64,000 nt of DNA from Rosa chinensis (Eukaryota > Streptophyta > Magnoliopsida > Rosales > Rosaceae): the NCBI RefSeq assembly GCF_002994745.2, contig NC_037093.1, positions 43,132,384 through 43,196,383 on the forward strand. Direction: 5' to 3'. Below the pieces are notes generated by a model. The model saw only the letters and a program-made list of their open reading frames with translations. It was not told the DNA's origin and searched no databases. Position 1 is the first letter of the stretch. Every line of letters starts with the position of its first letter. Shown in pieces: positions 46,081-56,321 of the stretch. The position numbers and the translations under genes were made by a program.

Positions 46081-48004
46081 ATGTGGCAGATGCACTCCGC
46101 GTTCCTCCTCCTTTGAGAAGGTAATGGGCTCCCAACCAGACTTTGGGAGTTTTGGGATCTTTCGTAGCGGATGTTGCAGACTTCCTTTGGGTGATTAGCT
46201 CGCGCATAACGCTTTCTTGCCCTGTGAGACATGTTGGTGATTGGAGCACCCCGTCGATGGTGTTGATGCGGCCTAAGGGTTCAATGTCAGCGATCACAAG
46301 TGGTGGTTGGCGCACCTTGAATTTCTCTATCTTGCCATCACGGTACAAGGTCTCAATGGCCGTTTTGAGAGCATTGCAGCTATTGGTGTTGTGACCGCTG
46401 TCCTCGTGGTATTTGCACCACCTGCCTGTATTCCTTGGTTTTCCCGCCTTTGGGTATCTTCCCTGGGGCGGCGGTGGGATCTGATCTTAGCACTGATTGT
46501 ATATTTCCTCATATGAGGCTGTGAGGACCGTAAATACTGCATACCCCTGAGAAGACTCCGTATGTTTGTTGCGGTTGTCCCCATGGGATGGGCGATTTCC
46601 TTTGTAGTGTTGGTCCTTCTGTCGCTTGTTCTGGTACTGGCCCTGCTGCCACTCCCTCTTTTTGTCAGTTGGCAGTGTGTTGGAGGTTTTGTTAGCGGTC
46701 CCCTGCTGATTGGAGGAGGGTTGTGTCGACTTTGCTAGTGCTGCTGGTGGCGGTAGGGTTTCTCCATATGTGATGAATTCTGCCTGGGCATGAATGACCG
46801 CCTCACTCATGAGGTGGTCGTATACCGCATTTGGATGATTGTAGTTGAGGTGATAGAGGAATGGCCCTTTGAGGAGTCCTTGCTTAAAAGCCGCCAAAGC
46901 CATTGTTTTATCAAGATCACCGCATTGAGATGCTGCCGCCCGCCACCTTGTGACGAATGCCTTTAGTGTTTCCTCCGTACCCTGCTTGATGTTAAAAAGT
47001 TAGCTTGTATTGTGGTGCCCGGCGGACAGTAGGATGAACCGAGAAAGGAAAGCGTGTGACAATGCCTGGAATGAGTCAATGGATCCCGGCGGGCATTCGA
47101 AGAACCAATTCATTGCCTCATTGTCCAGCGTTTCGCTGAACAAGTGGCATAGGTTGGCGTCATCGAATCCTTTGTTGTTTGTGACCTTCTTGAAGGTGTC
47201 CATATGGACGAAGGGGTCTATCTTACCGCTGTAATGTGACATTTTTGGAGTCTTTGCATACACCGGTCTGACAGCCTGCAGAATTGCAGCAGTGAATGGT
47301 CCTGGCCTGGATGCGAAAAGTGGATTTGAAATTGGCGCAGGGGTGCCTAGCTCCGCTCTGATTAACCTTTGTTCCAACTGCTGCATCCTTTCCAGTATTT
47401 GAGCGGTTGCATCGCCGGCGGGGCCTAGCCGGGTACCCCGCTGAACTGATCCTCGCCTGGGAGCGGGTGGGTTTCCCTCGGTTCTTGCCCTAGGTCTCGA
47501 GCGGTGGGTGTGCAGTGATGACTCTGCCTCGTGTTCCAACATTAGCTGGGGCACAGGGGGCGGCCCTATTCCCGCTAGCTCTGGTGGCCGCAGCGGGACC
47601 TGCATATGCACGACTGGTGTTGGTACCAATACGCCAGTACTAGGTTGGCTGTGCCTGGTGCTCCATGACTGCTCGCTTCGTGCCGGGTTGGCGGTTGCCT
47701 CTAGCGTTCTCTTTAGCTCGTCAAAACGTGACACAAGCGTGGCCACTTGCTTTTGGGCCTCGGCCTTTTCTTTGCATTCTTGTTCACGCTCTCTGTTTAC
47801 TTTGTGAACATCCGCTAGTGCCAGCTCATATAGAGAGGTGAGGTCTTGGCCTGGCGGGCGGCTGCTACTTGGGTTTGTCTCACCGCAGGGGTTTACCGGG
47901 GTGGTGAATAGCGCGCGGTTGATGCCTACCGCTGGGTTGGTGGGTTGGAGTATGGAGGACTGATCTGCCTGCTCGTCAGCGTCTTCCCCGCTACCGTTAA
48001 TCAT
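46081..48004 (-). pseudogene. G1 Gag, three stops
   Basis: The start is at 48004 (MINGSGEDADEQADQS), 34 bases after the PBS. It includes the coiled-coil EREQECKEKAEAQKQVATLV, a basic linker absent from G2 (HRSRPRARTEGNPPAP), the capsid-like KTPKMSHYSGKIDPFVHMDT and AMNWFFECPPGSIDSF, and the tail WCKYHEDSGHNTNSC. It is interrupted by TAA at 47000-47002 (CAA in G2) and TAA near 46487-46489 (AAA in G2), with a frame change after RINTIDG near 46250. Confidence 0.9.
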
Positions 48005-48038
48005 GGTGGTTGTGGTGGGATGACCTTTTGTTCAAGAC

Positions 48039-48056
48039 TTCCCACAGATGGCACCA
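48039..48056 (-). other. G1 primer-binding site
   Basis: The element strand reads TGGTGCCATCTGTGGGAA one base after the LTR. It differs from the G2 site at three positions. Confidence 0.85.
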
Positions 48057-48057
48057 A

Positions 48058-48565
48058 TGTTAATGCCAAAAGTCCGGCGGTAGCCGATCTCTTGTTTAAC
48101 GCAGGTCCGATGGGCGGACCGCTACTCTGAGGATTTGATGGCCTCCGCTAGCTGTCACACGAGAGTCAGGGCGTCAGAGGGAGACCGCGCTGGGCGGTCT
48201 TCACTTCTCCGATGCCTAAGTCAGTCAATGCATATAGGCAGCATAACAATAAATGAGTAGTAATTGTGTAATTAATGAGGAGAGAGGAGAGAACCTTTTA
48301 TAGGTGAGGAGAAGGTTGATCTTTTGCTTGTTTTTGATGTGGGACTGATGTGCTTCGATTCCCAGCGTCTGGAGCTTCTGATGCTACCTTGGCGCAGCGC
48401 GTGGAGGCGCGTCAGCTGTGATCTGGGGGCGATCCGGGGCTCGGACGGTAGCCCACCTGGCTGTGTCTCCGCAGGTCACCCCTTGGTGAGAGTCGGTACC
48501 TCTAGTGGTACAATGACCGTGGCTCATTATAGCTAATTATGCTTGCAAACGTACATGTAGATACA
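48058..48565 (-). repeat. 5' LTR of G1
   Basis: 508 bp, TGTTAATGCC to GTAGATACA on the plus strand, followed by CCTTT (48566-48570). The minus-strand TATAAAAGG box is at about 48294-48302. Confidence 0.93.
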
Positions 48566-48570
48566 CCTTT

Positions 48571-48692
48571 CATAGACATCACAATTACTCTTGGATGAGC
48601 CTAGTGAGAAAGAGTTAATACAATAAGTCATTTTATTGATTTAAGGCATAATTGCCATTACATAATTCTTGGAAAAAAAATAAAGGACTATA
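48571..48692 (-). other. C1 sequence after gag
   Basis: Non-coding, AT-rich, with an AATAAAATGAC motif on the element strand near 48640 that resembles a polyadenylation signal. It continues at 25263 after removal of G1. Confidence 0.55.
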
Positions 48693-49791
48693 CTAATCAA
48701 AATCTGCAGCATCCTTGTGCAATTCTTTGTTAGATTTGAAGTCCGCTATTGTGAGGTTGACATCATTGTCATCACCATCATCTCCTTCTTCGGCAAGATA
48801 GACTTCTTGCTCTCTTAGGTCTCTATATGCCTTGTAATGTGCAGCTAATTGATTGCTTGCATTGCATTGCTTGAACCAATGCTCACTTGATCCACATGGA
48901 TGACACACGTCATTGTGATTGCCTCCCTTTAATTGAGGTGCATTGTTTGCACTTGGTTGGCGTCCTCTAGAGGGATTGACGCCATTCCCACGACCTTGGG
49001 CGGCTTCACCAAGTCCTGGAGCCCCACGTTGCCATGTGTTGCCACGTGTCCGTCCTTCATTCTGACGGTTACCTTCCTTTGTAGGGTGGTTGTATGGACC
49101 AATATGTCTATTGTGTCCCTTATTTTTAGGGTTCCGCTCCTTGCGCCCTTCTTTGGGTGCATTATTATAATTCACCTCTTGAACGCTCTTAGTTCCGACA
49201 GGCCCTGAATTATAATTCTTCACGAGGATATTATCATGTTTTTTAGCTATGGACATAACGTTGATTAGCTTATGAAATCTTGTGATCCGTCCAGCATTGT
49301 ACTCACCTCTGTAATGCCAGGATACCAAAATTGCTGAGACGGGGAAGGTGGACAGAGTTTTCTCAATTACCTCTTGCTCTATGACTAGTTGTCCATAGAA
49401 CCCCAACATGGTTTTGAGGCGTAGAGCTTCTGAAATATATTCAGCTACGGACTTGAAGTCGACTAATCGTAGATTACTCCATTGAACTTTCAAGTCAGGG
49501 AGGAGGGAATCCTTGACATTACCAAAGCGCTCTTCCAGCGCAACCCATAATTCTCTAGCATCCTTGATCGCCATGTATTCCAATCGGAGTGATTTATCCA
49601 TGTGGCGTTTCATCAAGTGAGAGCGGTGGCATTATTTGTAGCTATATGCTCAAATATAAGCGCAGGGTTTGGTGCCTGAATCACGGGTAGGATCCTTTTT
49701 GAAGTGAGATGGTTCTCAACATCCTGACCCAACTATGATATTCCGAGCCAGTTGAGTCAAGTATGAGAAAGTCGAGCTTTGGTTTCGACAT
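48693..49791 (-). pseudogene. C1 Gag (copia), frameshifted
   Basis: The likely start is at 49791 (MSKPKLDFLILDSTGSEYHS), directly behind a CAG that could be a splice acceptor. A one-base loss near 49724 and a second frame change near 49615 break the N-terminus. From 49616 the frame is open: ELWVALEERFGNVKDSLLPD, QWSNLRLVDFKSVAEYISEA and a basic region. A single zinc-knuckle-like CHPCGSSEHWFKQC precedes an acidic tail ending DAADFD and a stop. Gag ends independently of pol here. Confidence 0.85.
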
Positions 49792-50506
49792 CCTGAAACA
49801 AGAAGAAGAAGGATATTAGTTTCGGAGTTAAAACTTCCACGACAACTAATAAATAATAAGATTTTCGAGCTATGCTACCAAGAAATCGATTTCCAAGAAA
49901 TTTTGGATTAGACCGAAACAATGATGTTTATATGGTCATAAGTCGATGCTTACGAACGTTCTTAGTCCGAAGTCTTACAAACACTCTCACTTCATTTATA
50001 GCGTGAATCCCCACGATTCTGCTTTTCAAAAAATCGAACCCACGTTATAAGAAAGGTGGGATGTAGAAGAAGGGAGGTTTAATTTCAAAAGCAAGAACTT
50101 CATTTTAAAACTTACTTGTTAGTTTGGAGCTTGAAACCTTGAAATCTTGAACTTGTAGTTGATGTAGCTTCGGTGGGAAGGCCTTGGATGACTTGATAAT
50201 GTGCAGCAAGTGTGTGATTTGATAGTGTGCAGCAAGTGTGTGGGCAACAGCAAGCAGTAGCTGAGTAAGATCGGGGCCGAGAGTTGCCTTGAAGAGGCGC
50301 TACAAGAGCAGCAGGGGCTGCAGGGTCAGTAGGGCAACGACTCAGGGCTGCAGGCGGCCAGCAGCGAGAGCAGAGGCGTGTGGCAGGGCAGGCTGCTGTA
50401 GTGCCTAGGCTAGCTCGGGCTAGGGGCAGCGAGGCTAATTGGTGAAGGAGTTTTTCAGTTTTGGGTTTTGGTTTTTATTTCAGGGTTAGGGCTCGTGCTG
50501 ATAAGG
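49792..50506 (-). other. C1 leader (5' LTR to gag)
   Basis: A long 5' untranslated stretch. Next to the LTR the element strand reads CCTTATCAGCACGAGC, the presumed primer-binding site; I cannot assign its tRNA. A GC-rich, CAG-rich part lies at 50200-50440. No gene was found. Confidence 0.6.
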
Positions 50507-50725
50507 TGCTTAAGAATAAAGGATTCGAGAGAGATTGATGAGAGAATTGTGTGTTTCATTATTTAGAATAGGCGCCCTATTTATAGGGATTACAAAGTAC
50601 ATGTTCTAATGTTACAAGAAAAACTATTCTGAATAAGACTATGAATTCTAGAACATTCTCTCCTATTAGAATCATGAAACTAATCCTAATTTGATTGGGC
50701 ACACATAAGTCGATTTCCTTCAACA
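50507..50725 (-). repeat. 5' LTR of C1
   Basis: 219 bp, TGCTTAAG to CTTCAACA on the plus strand, followed by the target copy GTTTG (50726-50730). Confidence 0.93.
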
Positions 50726-50739
50726 GTTTGCAAATTCAT

Positions 50740-51067
50740 TTACTTTTGCTTCTTCCTCACAAGCTACTTTCTTTGATTGTACTATCTTGGAAACCAATGA
50801 CCAGCTGCTAGGCTTGGGCTTTGGCCCAGAGATGAAGGACAGCACTGGTTCAAACACGGTGACTGTGACTGCTTCAACGTCTCTCAACTTGCTAACAATG
50901 GCGTTACTTTTGCTTCTTCCTCACAAGCTACTTTCTTTGATTGTACTATCTTGGAAACCAATGACCAGCTGCTAGGCTTGGGCTTTGGCCCAGAGATGAA
51001 GGACAGCACTGGTTCAAACATGGTGACTGTGACTGCTTCAACGTCTCTCAACTTGCTAACAATGGCG
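50740..51067. repeat. 164 bp direct tandem duplication in the DUF241 pseudogene
   Basis: 50740-50903 is repeated at 50904-51067 with one difference that I can see (ACACGG versus ACATGG). The period of 164 is not a multiple of three, so it shifts the frame. Confidence 0.93.
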
Positions 51068-51240
51068 ATAGTGTCTTGGTCCTTGTGGACGAAAGAGAAA
51101 GTGGATCTGTTTGCTGTTGCCTTCAGGTTCTCTAAAGCCTTGTGGAGTACCTTTTTAATCGTCTTCCTGGAGGTTAAGTATTTCCTAACCTCAGTTGTTA
51201 GTACTCCAGATTCTTCTGCACACCTTCTTCAAATGATAGA

Positions 51241-51435
51241 TGTTAAACAGCGACAAGTGTGGCCCGCGGCCCACCATTGTATCGATACTGTCCAAATTTT
51301 ACCACCCGATAGGTGTTGGGTTGTAATCACAAAAGGCCTCGGTATAATTGGGTGAGATCCACCCACTTATAAGTTATATTTTATTTGTATATTTTATTTG
51401 TCACTTTTCCAATGTGGGATCTTTCCTCTCCAACA
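51241..51435 (-). repeat. Small solo LTR (TRIM-like), 195 bp
   Basis: The plus strand runs TGTTAAACAGCG to CTCTCCAACA, flanked by ATAGA on both sides (51236-51240 and 51436-51440). The minus strand starts TGTTGGAGAGGAAAGATCCC, a start common among short plant LTR elements. It holds no coding sequence or 5S-like segment. Confidence 0.88.
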
Positions 51436-51875
51436 ATAGAATGAAGATCTTGCGTGCAGATCTTGGTTTGCAACAGGGCATCCTTAGCAGTGCTACAAAC
51501 ATCCAAGAGACTGAGAGATCCATCTAATAGCTCTGTAACCATGTTATCATGCTTCTCTTGGGCTAGGGATTGTTGGGTGAGTGGCAATTGAAGCATCCTA
51601 TCAACACAACCATGCATGTCTTGCAGACCATTTAGCTTGTGGCTTATTAATTGTTGATGAAGATGTGGATGTGGCTTCGGAAGATCTCAATCTGCACAAA
51701 TGTTCATCAACTTCTTGGAAATTAAAGAGGGTGTGGCCTGGAGGGGAAGTTGTTAGAGCGAGTGTGGTAAGCCATTTCTTTTTTGTGATTTTTAAGATGA
51801 TAGAAGACTTTGTAGTAGATGTACAATTGAAACTAATGAGTTCTATTCCTTCTGCATCCGCTTAATATATTGACG

Positions 51876-52290
51876 CAGTCGGATTGATAACTAGGTTTAC
51901 CAGCAATAAACCTAACAAAAGGGTTCTGGAGTCCACCAGAGTTAAAAGAGAAAAGTCTCTATTTGATTGATAAAAGTTGAAAGATAGGTTCTGCAGCCGC
52001 TTGCGGCTGCATAAATAAGAGAAAAATAAGCCTAAGGTGACTAACAATGAAACCCTAAATCCCATGGGTAAAAACGAAAACAACCCAAAAATAAGTAGGA
52101 AAACCAAAACGGGAAAAATAGAAAAATGCAGTTTTGAGGCTCTAAACGACCCCGAAAGCCCGAAAAAGGCCACAGCTCATGGCAAAGCGATGAGTCTTGT
52201 TTCTGGCGCAATTCCCCTTCCGGCAAGGTTAGGCACGTCCCAATCGGACACTGAGCTGTTTTGTGTCTACTAGTCACTTTTCGTTTTCCT
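51876..52290 (-). repeat. LTR-like repeat fragment E, copy 1
   Basis: Shares GACGCAGTCGGA, TTCTGGAGTCCACCAGAG, AAAAATAAG and AAACCCTAAATC in the same order with 56322-56650. The end TGACGCAGTC and the leader-like layout suggest the end of an LTR, but I could not find the second end or a target duplication. Confidence 0.5.
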
Positions 52291-52680
52291 CCTTTAGCAC
52301 GATCCAACTGTTCTTCGAATTGGGCTGCCATCCGTTCTGCATCATATATAGTGTAGGTTGAGTAGAGGGACATGGAATCTCGTCCACTTCATTCACCACC
52401 GAACCAAGAAACATGATTTCGATTTGGATCTGTATCTTCTCGAGGTAATGTCTATGCAGTGTCTCTTCCACTCCAGCATACCAACTCACGAAGTGATTCA
52501 TTTTTGCATTGGAAATCTTATAGTGTGCTATCATAATATAACCACTCATTCAATCATAATCACCATATTGGACCGAGATCCATTAACAATATATGCAATA
52601 GCGAGAGGCATCGACCCTTTGTCCACTAATACATGGAGAGCCAAGAAAACCATTTAACTCGGTGATGTGGATTAATATAT
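52291..52680 (-). other. Unassigned stretch with short open frame beside repeat E
   Basis: A minus-strand frame (52549-52274) reads through KMNHFVSWYAGVEETLHRHY and WQPNSKNSWIVLKEENEK. It could be internal sequence of repeat E or a gene fragment. I do not recognise it. Confidence 0.3.
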
Positions 52681-53164
52681 ATGATTAGTTAATTCATCAG
52701 ATTTTGCAGGTCCTTCACATGATTGTTTCAGAATAAGGAGGCATGATCTGCACTCTGCATATTAATATTGTGACCCTGCATTGTTCTGCTAGAGGAAGAT
52801 CTGTCAGAGGCAGACTTGATGAAGTGGCCTGTTCCCTGAACAGAAAGAGACCAAGCACAACTTCATTATAATTTCAAGGGTCTCAGATCCAATTACATGC
52901 ATTTAAATTGTGAAATGCGAGGGTGTATTCTTGAGGCCTAGCTAGCTGTTACGTTTCCACCCAAAAATGAGAAGCTGCAAAATATTTAAAAGATCTGATT
53001 CTAATTAATTTGGTCAAGTGCTATCTCAGCAATGCCATATTATACGTAAGTTTGCATAATGGTGATAAAATAAGCTTTGCACGAGTGGATTGACAACGTT
53101 TCTTCATTTCCAAGAAAAAGGCAACTTCTATTGTTTAGTGTGCTTTCCAGGGTGTATATGTATT

Positions 53165-53209
<45 letters not shown>

Positions 53210-54569
53210 CTTGTTTCTCTTCTTTTTCTTGCAACTGCAGCAATAATGGTATGTCACACGTTTTCAAGTGAAAATAAATATATCTACTTTGCTAATAATT
53301 GCCTTTGTAATCCTAGATATATGTTAGATCTACAAAAACAAGGCAAAGATGAAGCCAACTATTTAGCTAGCGGCACCAATATTAGTTAATTAACATCAAG
53401 ATGCAATGCAGTTTACTTTAGTGACAACCAGATGGCGGGTTTTGGTTGTTCTACATATGTAGCCATAAATAATAATTTTGAAAATCATCTATGGTTATTG
53501 ACCGAAAGAAAATTATTTGGGTTGGTTAATCATACATATCTTACAAATGAGTTGGACTAATCAGAATAAATTTCTGGAAACATGCTAACTATGTGCCCAG
53601 GAGTCCAGGACCACAGTTCCAGACCTCCAGGTCTACATCTCATTATGGCTGTATTAGGAAAGATATTGCATCATCAACTTAAATAAATTGTATTCATTTC
53701 TTACCAACCAAAAATTAAAATTAATGTCATACTCGCCCATGACGGATGACTATGCAAAAACAATATTTAAGAACAACGTCATTGACTCATAAACCATTTG
53801 AGTTGTTCTGTGTTATGTCTTCTGTGCGTTTTCAGAAGGATTTTCTTACAAGAAATAACCAAGCAAGCTCACATCCAAGACTTGACATTTTCTTAGTCTC
53901 AATCTACTTTTTGAAAAATAGTTTGAGATACATATGGTGGGACTATGGGACTACTGTGGGAGTATCCTAAATTATCTTCTTGTCCCTCTAACAGAAATTG
54001 ACAGCCATGCAGCAAGTGCTTACTGCTCAAAGCTAGCATGCATGTGAGATTCAAGTCCACATTTGAATCTCATTAATTAGTTGTTGTTTATTGATTATCT
54101 CACTTGAGACAATTGGAATCTTGACAGCCTTGACATGGTATGATTTCCAAAAATCCCATGTGATCGATGATCTTAATCATGATTTTAAGAACTACTTTAA
54201 ATTTACCTCCTAGTAATCGAGACAATATTAATTTACTTCAGTGAAGTTCTCTTGCATGCTGGATTTAGCTCTTGTTCAGAAATTAATTCTGTAAATTGAT
54301 ACCATACATAGGAAGATCAATTCAGCTTAGTTTCAGTTTTGCAGTAATTTATTATCAGTATTAAGTTATTAATCAACCAATAGAATTATAAATCTGAATG
54401 CTTTTGAATATAAAGAGAAAAAGAGTAGTGGGAATTTTAATCAAAAGAGTTTCTTTTTGTATCACAAAAGACAAACATGTATACTTCATTCATGTACAAA
54501 ATTATACCTATAGCTAGTATCCAAGCCAACAAAAAAACTTGGATTTTCATCAACCAAGGATTTTTGGAT
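52681..54569. other. Intergenic DNA
   Basis: AT-rich with no supported gene. Frames such as 53746-53970 lack any recognisable motif. It includes a TA microsatellite at 53161-53205 and, close to 54570, the 3' flank of the DUF241 gene. Confidence 0.6.
53161..53205. repeat. (TA)n microsatellite
   Basis: About 45 bp of TA repeats with two A/T interruptions. Confidence 0.95.
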
Positions 54570-55478
54570 TTAATTACTAAGGGTGTTGAGAAGGGAAACT
54601 CTATTCTTAATTAGTCGCCGGAACAGACACTCGAGTCCTTCTTCTAGATCTTGACTGCATGATTCCAATTGTTGCAGATCGCTTTGCACATCCTCGTTGC
54701 AGGAGATGTTGTCTGATTTACTTGTTTCTTGGCCAACAAGGCAGCTTAATGCAGCATCCACATCAGCAAATTCGTTAACTTCCGATTTCTCTTCGTCACA
54801 AGCAACTTTTTTGTTGAGCATTATCTTGGAAACGAAAGACCAGCCCATCATCTTCGATTGTGCCTTTGATCCGGAGATGAATGACAAGAGGGACTCGAAC
54901 ACCGTGAGAGAAACTGCTTCAACCTCCCTCAATACACTAACCAAAGCCACAGCTACGCTGTCTTTGTTGGTGGAAGAGAAGCTGGACTTTTTCTCGCAAC
55001 TCTTCAAAGTCACAAGGGCCTTGCAGATTGCTTTCTTCACCACTTTTCTTGAGGCAAAGTACTTCTTGACCTCGTTTGTGAACCCGCTTTGGCCTCCCCT
55101 TCGTCTGCGCATGGTGGATTGAATTTCGCGTGCGCATTCCTTGGTGTGTATCAAGGCATCCTTGGCTGCTGTGCACACATCCAAGAGCCTGAGGGATCTA
55201 TCCAAGAGCTCATCGACCCATTTCTCATTTCGCTCCCGAACAAAGGCTTCTTGGGTTAGGGGCAACTGAAACAACTCATTCACACAGTTGTGCAAATCGA
55301 GAAGGCAGCTCAACTTGTTGCTTATGGCTGATGATGAGGAGGAATTGGCATCAGAAGAAGCTATTATTCTCAACAAATAATCTTCACATTGTTGAAATAG
55401 CGGGTGCGGTTTTGAAGGCAAGCTGATAGATCGAATATGGTAGTTGGCTTTAGGGTTTAAAGGAGAAGCTGCAGCCAT
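54570..55478 (-). CDS. DUF241 domain protein, intact single-exon gene
   Basis: A 302-residue frame without introns, about the usual length for this plant-specific family (PF03087), whose members are typically intronless and of unknown biochemical role. The N-terminus has the family lead HIRSISLPSKPHP followed by a Ser-rich stretch. The helical domain covers about residues 35-300: LLDLHNCVNELFQLPLTQEA, ELLDRSLRLLDVCTAAKDAL, a basic MRRRRGG loop, VKKYFASRKVVKKAICKALV, SVLREVEAVSLTVFESLLSF, and the final amphipathic LEEGLECLFRRLIKNRVSLL. No signal peptide or membrane span is evident. A TATA box lies 108 bp upstream. The start ATG is the first in the frame and matches the paralogue. It is the only intact host gene in the window. 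Confidence 0.93.
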   Translation of the reverse strand: MAAASPLNPKANYHIRSISLPSKPHPLFQQCEDYLLRIIASSDANSSSSSAISNKLSCLLDLHNCVNELFQLPLTQEAFVRERNEKWVDELLDRSLRLLDVCTAAKDALIHTKECAREIQSTMRRRRGGQSGFTNEVKKYFASRKVVKKAICKALVTLKSCEKKSSFSSTNKDSVAVALVSVLREVEAVSLTVFESLLSFISGSKAQSKMMGWSFVSKIMLNKKVACDEEKSEVNEFADVDAALSCLVGQETSKSDNISCNEDVQSDLQQLESCSQDLEEGLECLFRRLIKNRVSLLNTLSN

Positions 55479-55499
55479 TTTTAAGAAAATTGAAAGAGT

Positions 55500-55500
<1 letters not shown>

Positions 55501-55526
<26 letters not shown>
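55501..55526. repeat. (GA)n microsatellite in the 5' UTR
   Basis: Thirteen GA units, reading CT on the gene strand, lie between the TATA box and the start codon of the DUF241 gene. CT runs in plant 5' UTRs are common and can affect expression; no effect can be inferred here. Confidence 0.95.
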
Positions 55527-55532
<6 letters not shown>

Positions 55533-55585
55533 TGGATTTGAAAGTTGAGTTTCTTTGTGGTTTTCTTCCAGTTCTCTAGCTGCTG

Positions 55586-55597
55586 TATTTATATAAA
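55586..55597 (-). promoter_or_regulatory. TATA box of the DUF241 gene
   Basis: The minus strand reads TTTATATAAATA, 108 bp upstream of the ATG at 55478, a typical position for a plant core promoter. Confidence 0.75.
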
Positions 55598-56321
55598 GGC
55601 CAGGGTTAAAAGCAGACAGAGAGCATCTTATCTTATCACAGATCGATGACCTGCATCGTGACTTCGATTTCGATCTAAAACACTATCTCAGCGGTGTTTA
55701 TGCAATGCTCCCCAACACCTCAGAAACTCCAACTCATCACTCAATTATTTAGCTTGTACATATCTCAAAGTATCTCCAAGCATCGAGCCACTGAGATATG
55801 CTTCATGTGCAATATTGGTAGTTAGCGAGGGGATGCACGAGGGACTTGGCTTAAATTATTATGCAGATTCAGAATTGCACTGTGCAATGTGATTATTTTT
55901 CCAGATTAAAATGCGAAGATGAAAACCGCCGGGAGACATGAGTAAGGCTGCTTCACTTGTGCACACGTGAATATACTTAATGCAGAATTATCAAACACCA
56001 TACTACTCCTTTACCGTGTAGATTGGTCTGCACACAATTTACACCTAGTTAGAATCACCTGCCGACCTTCGTCATGACGTGTGCTACTACTTTCTTGGTG
56101 CTGGTGTTATGCTTATTTTAACCTGCTAGCTAGCTCTTCCAGATGTTTATTGTGAGCAGCGTATGTTAACTATACTGTTTTTTTTATAATGCATGCATGG
56201 TTGTGTTAAAAAATTTGAATGGGACAAACGACTGCTTTTGCAAACATGTTGACAGATTCCACAACTTGTTAGTTTTAAGGTTTATTTCTGTTCTGGCCAC
56301 TTGTGGCTGTACTCCACATCT
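55598..56321. other. Intergenic DNA upstream of the DUF241 gene
   Basis: No gene is supported. It probably holds the upstream regulatory DNA of the DUF241 gene; no specific site is claimed. Confidence 0.55.

Larger units (their letters stand above)
25264..48565 (-). mobile_element. Ty3/gypsy Tat-type retrotransposon G1 (minus), carrying G2 inside
   Basis: The 508 bp LTRs lie at 25264-25771 and 48058-48565, with CCTTT on both flanks (25259-25263 and 48566-48570). The minus strand order is LTR, PBS, gag, protease, reverse transcriptase, RNase H, archaeal-type second RNase H, integrase, antisense ORF, repeat array, LTR. The two RNase H domains and the antisense ORF between pol and the 3' LTR mark the Tat lineage. 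Without G2 the element is about 12.2 kb. Its gag and pol carry a few stops and frameshifts but are better kept than those of G2. Confidence 0.94.
6357..50725 (-). mobile_element. Ty1/copia retrotransposon C1, old, host of a multi-level nest
   Basis: The 219 bp LTRs at 6357-6575 and 50507-50725 differ at 12 positions by my count, about 5.5 percent. They are flanked by GTCTG and GTTTG, an aged 5 bp duplication. Between them, on the minus strand, lie gag (49791-48693), protease (from 25013), integrase (24638-23342), reverse transcriptase (23119-21954) and RNase H (21693-21484, then 8970-8877, then 7069-6771). Every break between these parts coincides with the edge of another element. Removing those elements leaves a copia element of roughly 6-7 kb. 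All its reading frames are damaged. Confidence 0.93.
50731..51775 (-). pseudogene. DUF241-like pseudogene, 5' part
   Basis: An ATG at 51775 (MAYHTRSNNFPSRPHPL) corresponds to the start region of the intact paralogue at 55478. After an early frame change the family sequence continues: MHGCVDRMLQLPLTQQSLAQEK, ELLDGSLSLLDVCSTAKDAL, TKICTQDLHSI. The gene is then interrupted by a small solo LTR (51241-51435) and continues to 50731 with a 164 bp internal duplication. The remaining 3' end lies at 6189-6356 beyond copia C1. DUF241 (PF03087) is a plant-specific family of unknown biochemical function. This copy is dead. Confidence 0.88.

Noticed and set aside
9502..48570. L1 and G1 share the target duplication CCTTT, suggesting a common event
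   Set aside because: The two elements are in different sequence contexts (X versus C1 spacer) and of different families. A 5 bp match by chance is plausible.
51241..51435. Could be a Cassandra-type TRIM with 5S rRNA promoter
   Set aside because: I found no 5S-like internal promoter boxes, and the sequence matches the TGTTGGAGAGG-type short LTR instead.
53040..53389. Short frames over the TA microsatellite
   Set aside because: They are translations of the TA repeat (YIYIYI) and not genes.
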